Positions 26,113 through 34,601 of a stretch of 49,661 bases of DNA are shown here, piece after piece. Source of the DNA: Methylocapsa palsarum. GTDB lineage: Bacteria > Pseudomonadota > Alphaproteobacteria > Rhizobiales > Beijerinckiaceae. Within the stretch, counting starts at the first letter, position 1. Each line of letters begins with the position of its first letter. Location of the stretch: positions 1 through 49,661 of the forward strand of contig NZ_FOSN01000019.1 in the NCBI RefSeq assembly GCF_900114285.1, written 5' to 3'. Position numbers and translations under genes: made by a program. The notes under the pieces are model-generated. The model did not search any database. It was not told the origin of the DNA and was given only the letters and a program-made list of their open reading frames with translations.

Positions 26113-28647
26113 CTATTGAATCTTGTAGATTTTGACCTGGTAATTATCGCCATTGGCTCCGAACGAGTCGCCGAACTGAGCAGAGGAATTCAAGGCGAAG
26201 GTGCGACCCATCGCAGAATTTCCGGCGTCATAGTGAGCGTTCGAGTCGTACACGACCGTGGCGGTCTTGCCAGCATATCCCGCGAGGGTGAAGGTCATCG
26301 TCGCTGATCCATTGTGCGCAGGCTGAGCGAAGAGGTAAATGGCGCCGTTGTAGGACTTCGCCATCGCCGAGCCGGGCGTCGCCGACGAACTCATTGTCAG
26401 AACTCCGTTCGAGCACGACTTTGCAAAGCTCGTATAAGAGGATCCGTTGATCATGGTGCAGCTGCCGACCGTCGCGGCGTTGATCTGCGGAGCGAAGGCA
26501 AGCACGCTGGTGTTGATATAAGTCAGGTTCGCCTGGACCGCCTTCGCCGCAGCCGAGCCGCCCTCGCCAAGACACCAGGAATATCCGTTGCTATCCTGAC
26601 AGAAATAAGCGAAGCCGGACGCGCCGTTGATGAGCGACATCCACACCTCGGCGTTCACCAGAGGAGCCGGAGCGCGCTTGTATTGACCGCCGGTGCACAA
26701 ATTGGTCGATTCAGAACAGCTCGAACCGTTCTGCGAAGAAAACGCAAGTTCGTCAGTTCCGGTATCGACGAAGGGCGTAAACGGCGCGCCGGCAGCCCTC
26801 ACCGACATGAACCGGTTGACCGCCCAGCCCTGGAGCCACGCCGCGTCACGCGGCGAGCCGCATTGGGCTGTGCCGCAATTCCATGGGCTGGTCAGGGGAT
26901 AGGAATCAAATGAGGCGACGCCCATTGCCGCGATGTAGGCGTCATTTCCCGGACAAGTACCACTGCCGTTCACTTGATACTCATCGCTGTTCAGGAAAGT
27001 CGGGCGCGTCGAATCATAAGATTTGAGCGTCGCCACCTGGCCCGGAATCGCGCTGATGGGCCATGCGCTGCAACTCCCCGTCTGCGGTTCGTCTCCCATG
27101 CTCCAGCCAATGACGTTTTTCGCGCCCGTCGCGCCAACATCGGCGAGAATCGAGGCGATTGAGCTTGGGTCAGTATTGTTCGGTGTCCCGGCTCCAGCAT
27201 TCGTGTTGACGTTGGCAATAACATAGAGGCCGGCTTTCGAGATAGCGGCAAACTCACCGCCTGGATCGCCCTTACCAAAACTCGTCGGACCCCAGGAGCC
27301 GCCCGCCGCGTTGTCGATGTCCCAATAGGTGTTGATCTTCGAGGCGACAGTGGCGTCAAGATTCGTGGCGTAGGCGCCCCCAATAGGCCGATTGGGATTT
27401 TGCAGCCAGCTCGCGATCATGATGAAATTTGGATCATTCGGGTAATTGGCGAATTGCGAATACCGGTTAGCCGAGCTGACGCTGTTGCTGACCGTGGCGT
27501 TGACGGTGAGCGAAACGGTCGCGGAAGCCTTGCCGCCGGCTGTATCCTGAATCGAGTAGGTGAAGCCTGCCGATCCTGTATAGCCCGACGTCGGTATGAA
27601 CGTGATCGTGGAGCCGCTGAGGGAAACGGTTCCGTTTACGGGATTGCTCACACCCGTGAGCGTCAAGGAAAGCCCGTTAGGATCGGTGTCGTTGGCGAGT
27701 AGAGCCGACGACTGGACCGAGAAATTCGAGCCTTTCGTTATCGCAAATCCGGTGTCGTTGCGGGCGACCGGGGCAGCCAGAGCATTGACCGACAGGGACG
27801 CAACAGCGGACGCTGTGCCCCCCGCGGTATCCTTAACCGTATAGGCAAAGCTTGCTGCGCCGGTGTAGTTCGTCGCGGGCGTGAATGTCACGACGGTTCC
27901 GTTCATCGCGACTGAGCCGTTCTTAGGGCTGCCAACGGCCGAAACTGAAAGCGGATAGCCGTTGGGATCGCTCGCGTGCGACAGGATCGTCGACGACTGG
28001 ATCTGGAGCGGCGTGTTGACTCCGGCGACCAGGCCGCCGAACGAATTTGCTATAGGCGGAACGTAAGCTGTGGCGACGGAGAAAACGGGATCCACCCAGT
28101 AGTTCGCAGCACGAAAGGTGCTGGTCGGAAATTGCACGGTGGTTCCATAGGTGTAAACGCTATTCCCGCCGCTCGAGGCGCTGTCGAGCGCCGTCAAGGG
28201 GCCGCTGATGCGCGCCACATTAAAATAATTATCGGTTTCTGAATAATATCCATTGGTATGATAGGAGACAACATATGTTGTATTTGCAGAGATTGCAACG
28301 GGCGACGCGAGATTGACCTGTTGCCAGCCGCTCGCCGTCTCGCCGACGGAATCGGCGCTGGCGAGAAGAGCGCCATTCGCGCTCCAGAGGTGAACCGTAT
28401 GGAGGCTCTTATTGCTCGAACCCTTGTAAAAACGGATGCCGGTGATCTTGCCCGCGGACGAAGCCTTGAACTTGACTCCAAGTTCGACGGAAGATGTGTC
28501 GTCCTCGTTCAGCCTCGCCGGAACATCGCTTGCTGAAAACAAGCTTGCAGCCGAAACGGAACCCATCAAGAGAAGGTATAAGGGCGAGATCAAAGCCACG
28601 GTTCTCGTGAGCTTGCTCGATGAAAATTTCCTACGCAACACGTTCAT
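26113..28647 (-). CDS. Secreted DUF4082 - cadherin-like repeat - TIM-barrel hydrolase candidate
   Basis: From ATG 28647, behind AGGA, the product is 844 residues with a signal peptide ending near VSAAS; the frame opens at 28707 and numbers below use that frame. DUF4082 spans about 57-210 and is closely similar to those in the 3214-7299 product. Two cadherin-like/Big_17 repeats follow at 218-308 and 311-404 (SDPNG, NDTDPNG motifs). The C-terminal domain (415-862) has NVIGWSMGDEP at 532-541, where Glu540 fits the acid/base position of clan-A TIM-barrel glycosidases, and NAEVWMSLINGASGFAYF at 685-702 with Glu687 as a possible second catalytic residue. Probably an exported glycan-processing enzyme; family and substrate are not recognised. 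Confidence 0.75.
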   Translation of the reverse strand: MNVLRRKFSSSKLTRTVALISPLYLLLMGSVSAASLFSASDVPARLNEDDTSSVELGVKFKASSAGKITGIRFYKGSSNKSLHTVHLWSANGALLASADSVGETASGWQQVNLASPVAISANTTYVVSYHTNGYYSETDNYFNVARISGPLTALDSASSGGNSVYTYGTTVQFPTSTFRAANYWVDPVFSVATAYVPPIANSFGGLVAGVNTPLQIQSSTILSHASDPNGYPLSVSAVGSPKNGSVAMNGTVVTFTPATNYTGAASFAYTVKDTAGGTASAVASLSVNALAAPVARNDTGFAITKGSNFSVQSSALLANDTDPNGLSLTLTGVSNPVNGTVSLSGSTITFIPTSGYTGSAGFTYSIQDTAGGKASATVSLTVNATVSNSVSSANRYSQFANYPNDPNFIMIASWLQNPNRPIGGAYATNLDATVASKINTYWDIDNAAGGSWGPTSFGKGDPGGEFAAISKAGLYVIANVNTNAGAGTPNNTDPSSIASILADVGATGAKNVIGWSMGDEPQTGSCSAWPISAIPGQVATLKSYDSTRPTFLNSDEYQVNGSGTCPGNDAYIAAMGVASFDSYPLTSPWNCGTAQCGSPRDAAWLQGWAVNRFMSVRAAGAPFTPFVDTGTDELAFSSQNGSSCSESTNLCTGGQYKRAPAPLVNAEVWMSLINGASGFAYFCQDSNGYSWCLGEGGSAAAKAVQANLTYINTSVLAFAPQINAATVGSCTMINGSSYTSFAKSCSNGVLTMSSSATPGSAMAKSYNGAIYLFAQPAHNGSATMTFTLAGYAGKTATVVYDSNAHYDAGNSAMGRTFALNSSAQFGDSFGANGDNYQVKIYKIQ

Positions 28648-28814
28648 TTTGATCAATCCTGTACTTGCCGCCTTTGGGCGGTCTGATTGGGGGGAGTCAT
28701 TTGGCAAGGACGCGCCCAGGGCCGCGACCTTATTGTCGCGCTCGACGAGACTGTCGGAGCGTTGTCGTCACGCGTGAAAGGAGTGACCTCGAAGCGAGAG
28801 AGGCGCCCTGCCTG

Positions 28815-30119
28815 CTAATTCGTCGGCACCGACGTGACACCTGGCCAGAACTTGATCCAGTTGTAGTCCGCGGTGAATGTCTTGGACGGCGGGCCGCCGC
28901 CCCACGTTGCTGCTCCCGTCCAGACATTGGCCATGATCCAGCCGCCATTGGCGGGGGCAGACGCCACATCGGAACCGGTCACGGTGTGGACGGTCACGCC
29001 ATCGACGGTAAAAGACAGCGATCCCGGAACCCAGAGGAACCCGTACCTATGATAGCCGAGGGCAGGATTGAAATTGAGCTTTTGCGCATAGGTCGCATTG
29101 GATGGATGGGTCGTGAAATGAACCAGACCCGCATTGCTCGACGTGAGCCACGACTCGTTCAGGAGAAACTCGATGTCAAATTCCTGCGGGCCGTATGTTC
29201 TGGCGTTAAGGGTTCCGCCCGCCTGCATCCAGAAGAAGGACGCAACGCCGCCTGAGACCTTTTGCGGATCAACGATCATCCGCACCTCGTAATAGCCGTA
29301 TCCATAGCCAGGAAGCGCATTCGATATGATTTCGCCCGCTTGCTTGCTCGGAGTTGTCGCAAGCGACAGAAACCCCGCCGCGGGATCATTGACGCCGCTT
29401 GGATCAGCACGGGTGAAGACGGCGAGGGAGGGAACGATCGTATTACCGCCCGTGCCGGTCCATGTGCCGTCAACTTTGAACAACCCATCCGGCGTGGTTA
29501 ATCCGGTGGTTCCCGTTTGCGACGCCGTTCCATTTGGGGGATTGAAGACTTCGTTCACTTTGGGAGTCGGCGCCGGCGGCTGGCTCACCACCTGCTGTTG
29601 CGCCGTGACTGCGAGAAGAACGAGGGGGCCTGCCGCAGGCCGAGTCGCGGTGACGCATATGTCGTCCCCGGCGACCGCTGTCTGGGCGACGGTCGCGGCG
29701 CCGACGCCAGCCTGATTCCACGTCGCGCTGGAATAGGCCGCCAATGACGTTGATGCGTGAAGGCTTTTCGTGGCTGTTGCGCAAGCGGCGCCTGTGCCTT
29801 CGTTCAGCGAGAAGGTGGCGGGATTCGAGCCTGTCGCCCATTGGATCTGGCAAATATGCGTGATGCTTCCGGCGACTCCCGGCACGACGACCTGGGCGGT
29901 GGGCGACGTAATATTCAAGACGCTGTTCTGCTGCTGCGCCGTGCTGGCGCAAGGGTCTGTCAGCGCATGCGCGCCTGACCCCGACGCCAGGAGAAGCGTC
30001 ATGACGCCAAGACAATCTTTAAGGAGATGCCGGCCGTCGATCCGCCCCCTCTGACCTTGCCGCTCCCGATGCGAGGCGGCGGAGGATAACGACCGACGGG
30101 AGATCTCGAGGCTGGACAT
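28815..30119 (-). CDS. Secreted GH16 family glycanase
   Basis: ATG 30119 has AGGA six bases upstream, giving 434 residues; the frame opening at 30161 is unlikely, and positions below use it. A long N-region with a basic start precedes the hydrophobic segment CLGVMTLLLASGSGAHA, an unusually late signal peptide. Residues 68-190 form an uncharacterised beta-rich, Cys-containing domain. From about 205 to 445 a GH16 jelly roll is visible, with EFDIE at 327-331 supplying the nucleophile (Glu327), Asp329 and acid/base (Glu331), followed by FLLNESW. In polysaccharide loci such enzymes (ExoK/ExsH type) trim or release the secreted polymer. The substrate is unknown. Confidence 0.87.
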   Translation of the reverse strand: MSSLEISRRSLSSAASHRERQGQRGRIDGRHLLKDCLGVMTLLLASGSGAHALTDPCASTAQQQNSVLNITSPTAQVVVPGVAGSITHICQIQWATGSNPATFSLNEGTGAACATATKSLHASTSLAAYSSATWNQAGVGAATVAQTAVAGDDICVTATRPAAGPLVLLAVTAQQQVVSQPPAPTPKVNEVFNPPNGTASQTGTTGLTTPDGLFKVDGTWTGTGGNTIVPSLAVFTRADPSGVNDPAAGFLSLATTPSKQAGEIISNALPGYGYGYYEVRMIVDPQKVSGGVASFFWMQAGGTLNARTYGPQEFDIEFLLNESWLTSSNAGLVHFTTHPSNATYAQKLNFNPALGYHRYGFLWVPGSLSFTVDGVTVHTVTGSDVASAPANGGWIMANVWTGAATWGGGPPSKTFTADYNWIKFWPGVTSVPTN

Positions 30120-30159
30120 CACTGTTCCTTTCACCGAACCACGGCAAAACCGACCGGTC

Positions 30160-30950
30160 AAAGCAACACAACTGCTTGACCTTCACGGGACCATCTTTAC
30201 AAAGTTTAAGGCTAAAATATGTAAATGTCAAAATCTTTTAATCGTCACTGTCAAGCTACAGTTTTGCAATACAAATGACGTCTTATGGCCACGTTCAGTT
30301 TTTTGTCATTGACTACTTTAGTATTATATTTAAAATGGATGGTTAAAATATTTGCTATGATGCTTTATACATTTGTAAATGACCTGTGTTATTATTTATC
30401 TTTTTTCATTACATTCAATATCGTGGCTTTTAGCGGTCATAATCTATCAATTTACCCCGTAGACTCCAAACTGTCGCCGTAGATCTGCCATAAAGAGGCG
30501 TCGGCATGATCTTGCGCGCGCGCCGGAGATCGCCCTCGAATAGCAACGTTTACAACGAATTGACCGCGCTTTCGTCGATCGGGGCGCTTGTCAAGCCGTG
30601 AATTTTTTTCTCTCGCATTCGGCTCCTCCGGCGCTTGAAAAGTGGCGCCATGTTCATTGCCGTTCCATCTTGAAGCGCCCGCCTGCTCCATCCCGACATC
30701 AGAAGAATGCGTGGAAACGCCGGTTGCGAAGACGCCGTGGCCGCCACGGTCGATCGGAACGGCGATTTCGCGGTCCCCGGCTTGTGCGCACATCGGGACG
30801 ACGGCGCGGGTCCCGCCGCGATGTCCTCGCCGAAGCGCGGATTGTCACGCAGGCGGATCAGAAAGCGGCAGAATCCTCGCCACAGGGCGTGGGGATCGTT
30901 TCCGAGGCTTCGCGATCGGGCGTGATTCAGAGAGGAGCCGAAAGGTGCGG
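30160..30950. other. AT-rich block followed by non-coding sequence
   Basis: From about 30160 to 30480 the sequence is conspicuously AT-rich compared with its neighbours. It should contain the promoter of the GH16 gene. A 65-codon frame at 30285-30482 is hydrophobic but follows from base composition and lacks a ribosome binding site. From 30490 to 30950 the base composition returns to normal, but no frame on either strand has a recognisable product. Confidence 0.45.
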
Positions 30951-30956
30951 ATTGGT

Positions 30957-31236
30957 CCGCCTCAGATCACGATCCGATAAGGTCAGACGATCCTGATCCG
31001 TGACGCCGACGGACAGATCAATTGGCCAAGCGAAGGAGGCCTCTATGTTTTCGAAGCGCGCGTCGTCAACATGGACCGCTTACGCCAATGGAGAGCCCTG
31101 GGAATTGCTGAACAGCGCCCCCCGTCGCCAATTGCGCGGCGCGGATCTTTCTGACCAATCGGGCGCTTGCGACGGAAGCCGGAGTCATGTGGCGCCTTGG
31201 CTTCTGTTCCTGGGCTCAAGGACAGCCGGCTCTTAA
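30957..31236 (+). pseudogene. Frameshifted remnant of a glycogen-debranching-like (amylo-alpha-1,6-glucosidase) N-terminal domain
   Basis: Three consecutive pieces in three different frames read like one family. ILIRDADGQI...EGGLYVFEARVV lies in frame at 30990-31060, ANGEPWELLNSAP at about 31085-31125, and IFLTNRALATEAGV at 31145-31186. These match, in order, the start of the N-terminal domain of glycogen-debranching/amylo-alpha-1,6-glucosidase proteins (RDxxG, the GLYxxDTR region, NGE, and YLTN). A TAA at 30978 interrupts the first piece, and at least two frameshifts separate the others. Nothing of the catalytic domain follows, so the gene is decayed and truncated. The family call is from memory of conserved motifs. 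Confidence 0.55.
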
Positions 31237-31362
31237 TCGGCCTCAGCTTCTCGTTTCACATCTTTGCGATGCCGTACGCAGTGAGTGAACTTTTCAACTA
31301 AGCTCTCGTTACATTCATGTCGCGCCTCGCGCCGTTCAAGTTTTTGCATAAAGGAAACGCAC

Positions 31363-31476
31363 ATGTTTGCGCTGGAAAATATTCTAACCTGGATCCTGGT
31401 CAGAGTCTTTGTCTGGGGCATGTTCGCAAACGCCGTCCAGGATTCCCCGCAAAAGAATGAGCGGCCATCGGGTTAG
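31363..31476 (+). CDS. Small single-pass membrane peptide (37 residues)
   Basis: ATG 31363 is preceded by AAAGGA with seven bases of spacing, better than most sites in the region. The 37-residue product begins MFALENILTWILVRVFVWGM, one predicted transmembrane helix with a single Arg, followed by a polar tail (NAVQDSPQKNERPSG). The frame continues upstream to 31285, but that part is not protein-like. It lies between the debranching-enzyme remnant and the DUF938 gene, 157 bases ahead of the latter. I do not recognise the family. Such peptides can modulate membrane complexes, but no function is assigned. Confidence 0.45.
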   Translation: MFALENILTWILVRVFVWGMFANAVQDSPQKNERPSG

Positions 31477-31633
31477 AGAAATCCGGGACAGGAAAGTCCG
31501 GAACCGGTTAGTCCCATTCTCAAGGGACGGAAATCCCCCGGAAGCACATAAAAAAGGCTTGCGTATACGGCGGCCGGCCGGACAGATAGAGAAGTAAACG
31601 CATGGTTTGTTTCGCGCCTGTCCTCGGTCCAAG

Positions 31634-32245
31634 ATGAGTGACGCCCGTCTCTTCTCCGCCGCCGCCGCACGCAATCGCGGTCCCATTCTCGACGTCTTGC
31701 GGACGGTCCTGCCCCCGACCGGACTGGCGCTTGAAATCGCGAGCGGCTCGGGTGAGCATATCGCTTTTTTCGCCTCGCAACTGCCGAATCTGACATTTCG
31801 CCCCTCCGATCCCGACGCCGCCGCGCGAGCCAGCATTTCATCGTGGACTGCTTTCTCGGGCGCCGCCAACATCCTTGCGCCGCTGGCGCTCGACGCGAAA
31901 ACGACGCCCCGGCCCATCCTTCGAGCCGACGCCGTGATCTGTATCAACATGGTCCACATTTCGCCCTGGGCGGCGACCGAAGGCTTGTTCGAGGGAGCTT
32001 CAGAGATTTTGCGGACCGGCGCGCCGCTCTATCTCTACGGTCCCTACAAGCGCTGTGGCGGGCATACAGCTCCCAGCAATGCTGCGTTCGACGTAAATCT
32101 TCGCGCTCAGAACGCCGCCTGGGGCGTGCGCGATCTTGAAGCAGTCACGGACTACGCCGGGTCGAAGGGTTTCGCGGGGCCAAAGATCATCGAAATGCCC
32201 GCCAACAATCTCAGCCTCGTCTTCCGCCGAAGCGCTGGATGTTAG
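31634..32245 (+). CDS. DUF938 family, SAM-dependent methyltransferase-like protein
   Basis: From ATG 31634 the product is 203 residues, the normal DUF938 length. RNRGPILDVL at the N-terminus, LALEIASGSGEH (the SAM-binding glycine loop) and FRPSDPD (acidic end of strand 2) are family hallmarks. INMVHISPW and LYLYGPYKR mark the later strands. The fold is class I Rossmann methyltransferase; the methylated substrate of this family is not established. It is a single plus-strand gene ending at a strong hairpin, convergent with the sulfide unit. Confidence 0.85.
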   Translation: MSDARLFSAAAARNRGPILDVLRTVLPPTGLALEIASGSGEHIAFFASQLPNLTFRPSDPDAAARASISSWTAFSGAANILAPLALDAKTTPRPILRADAVICINMVHISPWAATEGLFEGASEILRTGAPLYLYGPYKRCGGHTAPSNAAFDVNLRAQNAAWGVRDLEAVTDYAGSKGFAGPKIIEMPANNLSLVFRRSAGC

Positions 32246-32253
32246 CGCGGCGC

Positions 32254-32290
32254 GGCGCCGGTTTCAACGAGAGGCGTTGAAACGGGCGCC
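32254..32290. terminator. Strong bidirectional hairpin between convergent genes
   Basis: Arms 32254-32269 and 32275-32290 pair over 16 bases with a single mismatch around the loop AGAGG. It starts nine bases after the DUF938 stop and lies between convergent transcription units. It has no U tract on either side. The position and stability support a terminator or transcript-end stabiliser. Confidence 0.6.
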
Positions 32291-32413
32291 GTCGCGGCGG
32301 CGGCCACTGGCGGGGCCTACGCCTTGTCTACCACATAGAACTGGCCCTGGAGGCAGAAAGTCGACTGTTTGTTCGCCTTTCCTGACGCTCCCGAATGACG
32401 CGCGGGGCCGGCC

Positions 32414-32605
32414 TTATTTGTTTACGCCGCAGGTGTTGAAGCCAAGCAATGTATAAGCGGGACAGAACCTGAACAGGCCGGTCAGCAACGGAACGACGCC
32501 GATATAACCCCAGAGTCCAATAGCTCCTTTTGCGGCGAGTCCGATCATCACGACGCCGGCGAGGATGCGGAGGATGCGGTCGAGGGCTCCAACATTCGCG
32601 TTCAT
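32414..32605 (-). CDS. DUF2892 (YgaP-like) inner membrane protein, copy 1
   Basis: The 63-residue protein has an N-terminal NVGALDRILRILAG motif, two transmembrane helices and a C-terminal FCPAYTLLGFNTC with two conserved cysteines, the standard DUF2892 layout. Family members often lie next to rhodanese, SQR or sulfur-transfer genes. It closes the sulfide unit, 59 bases after the SQR gene. The Cys pair at the membrane face may handle sulfane sulfur, but the biochemical role of free-standing DUF2892 proteins is not established. Confidence 0.87.
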   Translation of the reverse strand: MNANVGALDRILRILAGVVMIGLAAKGAIGLWGYIGVVPLLTGLFRFCPAYTLLGFNTCGVNK

Positions 32606-32664
32606 CTCAAGTTTCCTTACGTTTGTGGCGGTGGAGTATGCTGCTCGTCTACATGCGTGCGTTG

Positions 32665-33972
32665 CTAAGATGCGTGCCTGCCCGGAGCCGCCTTCAGCCT
32701 CTCCACCCCAAGCTTCTTCATGACGAAACGCTCGTATCCGGGCTCGCTCGATCCGATGCGAATCTTGCGCAGGAAATATTTTTCGAAACCGACTTTAGCA
32801 AGATGCACCCAATAGCCCTGGCTTGACCAGTTGACGTTGCGCGGCGGGATCTGCGGCAACGCGACGAAAGCGACGCCGCTGTCGCCGAAATCAGCGAGAC
32901 AGACGGCGTTCCAGGTGCCTTCGTGAGAGGGCTCCCGATTGGCGATCAGGTCGGCGATATTGTGCGCGGTGGCGGTCACCATCGATTCGATCAGGTAACC
33001 CGTCTTTGGCATTCCGGTGGGAACGGGCGTCTGTTCGACAGGCGGGATCGCGGTGCAGACGCCGACGGCGAAGACGTTGCTATATCTGGGATTGCGTTGA
33101 TATTTGTCGATGAGGATGAAACCGCGTGGGTTGGTCAATCCCTCGATCCATTTGCCGTCCTCGGTCTTGAAGCAGTCGACGCCGCGAAACGCCGGAAGAA
33201 GCATCGAAAATTTCGACGCGATCTTGTGCACGCGCTTGACGCTGCCGTCGTCATTGACCTCGGTCGCCTCGACGCCCTCCGCAGTGATCCGGTCGATCTT
33301 GCAATTGGTGATCCACTTGATGTCCTTATCGCGCAGGATCGACTCGAGCATTCCCTTGGTGTCGCCGACGCCGCCCAACCCGAGATGCCCGATATAAGGT
33401 TCGGAGGTGATAAAGGTCATCGGAACCTTGTGCCGGATCTTGCGCTTTCGCAGGTCGGTGACGGCGCAGAGGGCATATTCATAGGCGGGCCCGAAACACG
33501 AAGCGCCCTGAACCGCGCCGACGACCATCGGACCCGGATCGCTACAGAACGCCTCCCATTGTTTGGAAGCGCCGTCGGCGTGATCGACGTGGCAGACTGA
33601 TTGAGTGTGGCCTTGCGGTCCGAGGCCTTCGATCTCGTCGAAGGCGAGTTTTGGACCCGTCGCGATCACGAGATAATCGTAATCGAGCGCGGTTCCGTCG
33701 CCGAGATAGATCCTGTTCTCATCGGGAACGACGCGTTTCGCCCCGGCGGACGAAAAGAAAATCTTCTTTTTGGCGAAGACTTCGGGCAGGGCGACCTTGA
33801 TGTCTTCGGGGCGCCGCCACCCCATCGCGACCCACGGATTTGAAGGGACGAAATGGAAATAGTCATTATCGGACACGACCGAAATGTCGGCGTCGCGACC
33901 GAGCAGGTCACGCAGCTCGAACGCCGTCGGGATTCCGCCTATACCGGCGCCAATGACAACAACCTTGGGCAT
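32665..33972 (-). CDS. sqr: Sulfide:quinone oxidoreductase (flavoprotein)
   Basis: This 435-residue membrane-associated flavoprotein oxidises sulfide and passes electrons to quinone. VVVIGAGIGG (residues 4-13) binds FAD, DYDYLVIATG (97-106) is the second dinucleotide motif, and FAVGVCTAIPP (301-311) the FAD-contacting segment. Cys127, Cys159 and Cys358 lie at nearly the positions of the three redox cysteines of Acidithiobacillus SQR (128, 160, 356 from memory), which supports true SQR rather than a generic NADH dehydrogenase. The basic C-terminus (KKLGVERLKA) may bind the membrane. It is flanked by two DUF2892 genes and follows a SqrR/BigR-like repressor, so it is probably sulfide-induced. 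Its stop is at 32665. Confidence 0.9.
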   Translation of the reverse strand: MPKVVVIGAGIGGIPTAFELRDLLGRDADISVVSDNDYFHFVPSNPWVAMGWRRPEDIKVALPEVFAKKKIFFSSAGAKRVVPDENRIYLGDGTALDYDYLVIATGPKLAFDEIEGLGPQGHTQSVCHVDHADGASKQWEAFCSDPGPMVVGAVQGASCFGPAYEYALCAVTDLRKRKIRHKVPMTFITSEPYIGHLGLGGVGDTKGMLESILRDKDIKWITNCKIDRITAEGVEATEVNDDGSVKRVHKIASKFSMLLPAFRGVDCFKTEDGKWIEGLTNPRGFILIDKYQRNPRYSNVFAVGVCTAIPPVEQTPVPTGMPKTGYLIESMVTATAHNIADLIANREPSHEGTWNAVCLADFGDSGVAFVALPQIPPRNVNWSSQGYWVHLAKVGFEKYFLRKIRIGSSEPGYERFVMKKLGVERLKAAPGRHAS

Positions 33973-34041
33973 AGTGTTTCCTCTCCGGGTTTGTTTTTCT
34001 TTTTGCGGCTGGACTCTGCAAACACCGGTCTGCGGACACGC

Positions 34042-34245
34042 CTAATCGAAAGCGCATCCCGGCCGATAGCCGAGGCGTTTCAGCACAGTAGCAAGCGGGC
34101 AGAAGCCGGTAAACGCGGCCTGCAGAAGATTGACGCCTACAAATCCAGTGAGCAACAGCCACCCGGAGCCATGCCAGTGCGCGAGCGCGAGGCTCAACAG
34201 GATCATCGTTCCGGCGAACGCAAGGACGACGCGGTCGATACTCAT
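34042..34245 (-). CDS. DUF2892 (YgaP-like) inner membrane protein, copy 2
   Basis: From ATG 34245 the product is 67 residues: MSIDRVVLAFAGTMILLSLAL, a second helix (WLLLTGFVGVNLLQAAFTG), then FCPLATVLKRLGYRPGC with the two family cysteines. It sits 29 bases after the ArsR-type gene and 69 bases before SQR. The longer frame to 34287 would overlap the regulator. Two DUF2892 genes around one SQR suggest the protein works with sulfide oxidation, possibly accepting or moving sulfane sulfur at the membrane; this is inference. Confidence 0.83.
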   Translation of the reverse strand: MSIDRVVLAFAGTMILLSLALAHWHGSGWLLLTGFVGVNLLQAAFTGFCPLATVLKRLGYRPGCAFD

Positions 34246-34274
34246 GACTTTCCCCTTTCGGCGCTTGCAGCCCG

Positions 34275-34601
34275 TCAGTATTTGCAACCCGGGTCAGTAT
34301 TTGCGGTCCCCGAGCAAAACAGATCATAAAGCAAGGCGATAACCTGATTGGCTTCCTTGCTCGCGAGCGAGTAGTAGATTGTCTGCGATTCCCGGCGCGT
34401 CTTGACGAGTTTATCCTCGCGCAACCGGGCAAGATGCTGCGACAACGCGGACTGACTCAAGCCGATCGCTTCGTGAAGAACGCCGACGGATTGCTCGCCC
34501 TTGTGCAACTCGCACAAGATCATCAACCGATGCCGGTTTGCGAGCGCCTTGAGGAAGGCTTCCGCTTTTCCCGCCCGCGATCCCAATTCCTCTAATTTCA
34601 T
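34275..34601 (-). CDS. ArsR-family repressor of SqrR/BigR type (persulfide sensor)
   Basis: ATG 34601 gives a 108-residue winged-helix protein: KLEELGSRAGKAEAFLKALANRHRLMILCEL, recognition helix SQSALSQHLARLRE and wing KTRRESQTIYYSL. Cys30 and Cys96 are 66 residues apart, the same spacing as the disulfide/tetrasulfide-forming pair of SqrR (Cys41/Cys107) and BigR (Cys42/Cys108). An additional Cys106 is near the end. The protein should bind its operator when reduced and release it on persulfide formation. The long frame to 35009 is a shadow of the efflux adaptor gene. It heads the DUF2892-SQR-DUF2892 unit and overlaps its own inverted-repeat operator, implying autoregulation. Confidence 0.88.
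   Translation of the reverse strand: MKLEELGSRAGKAEAFLKALANRHRLMILCELHKGEQSVGVLHEAIGLSQSALSQHLARLREDKLVKTRRESQTIYYSLASKEANQVIALLYDLFCSGTANTDPGCKY

Noticed and set aside
30285-30482. 65-codon hydrophobic frame
   Set aside because: Lies in an AT-rich block where hydrophobic codons arise by composition; no ribosome binding site or homologous motif.
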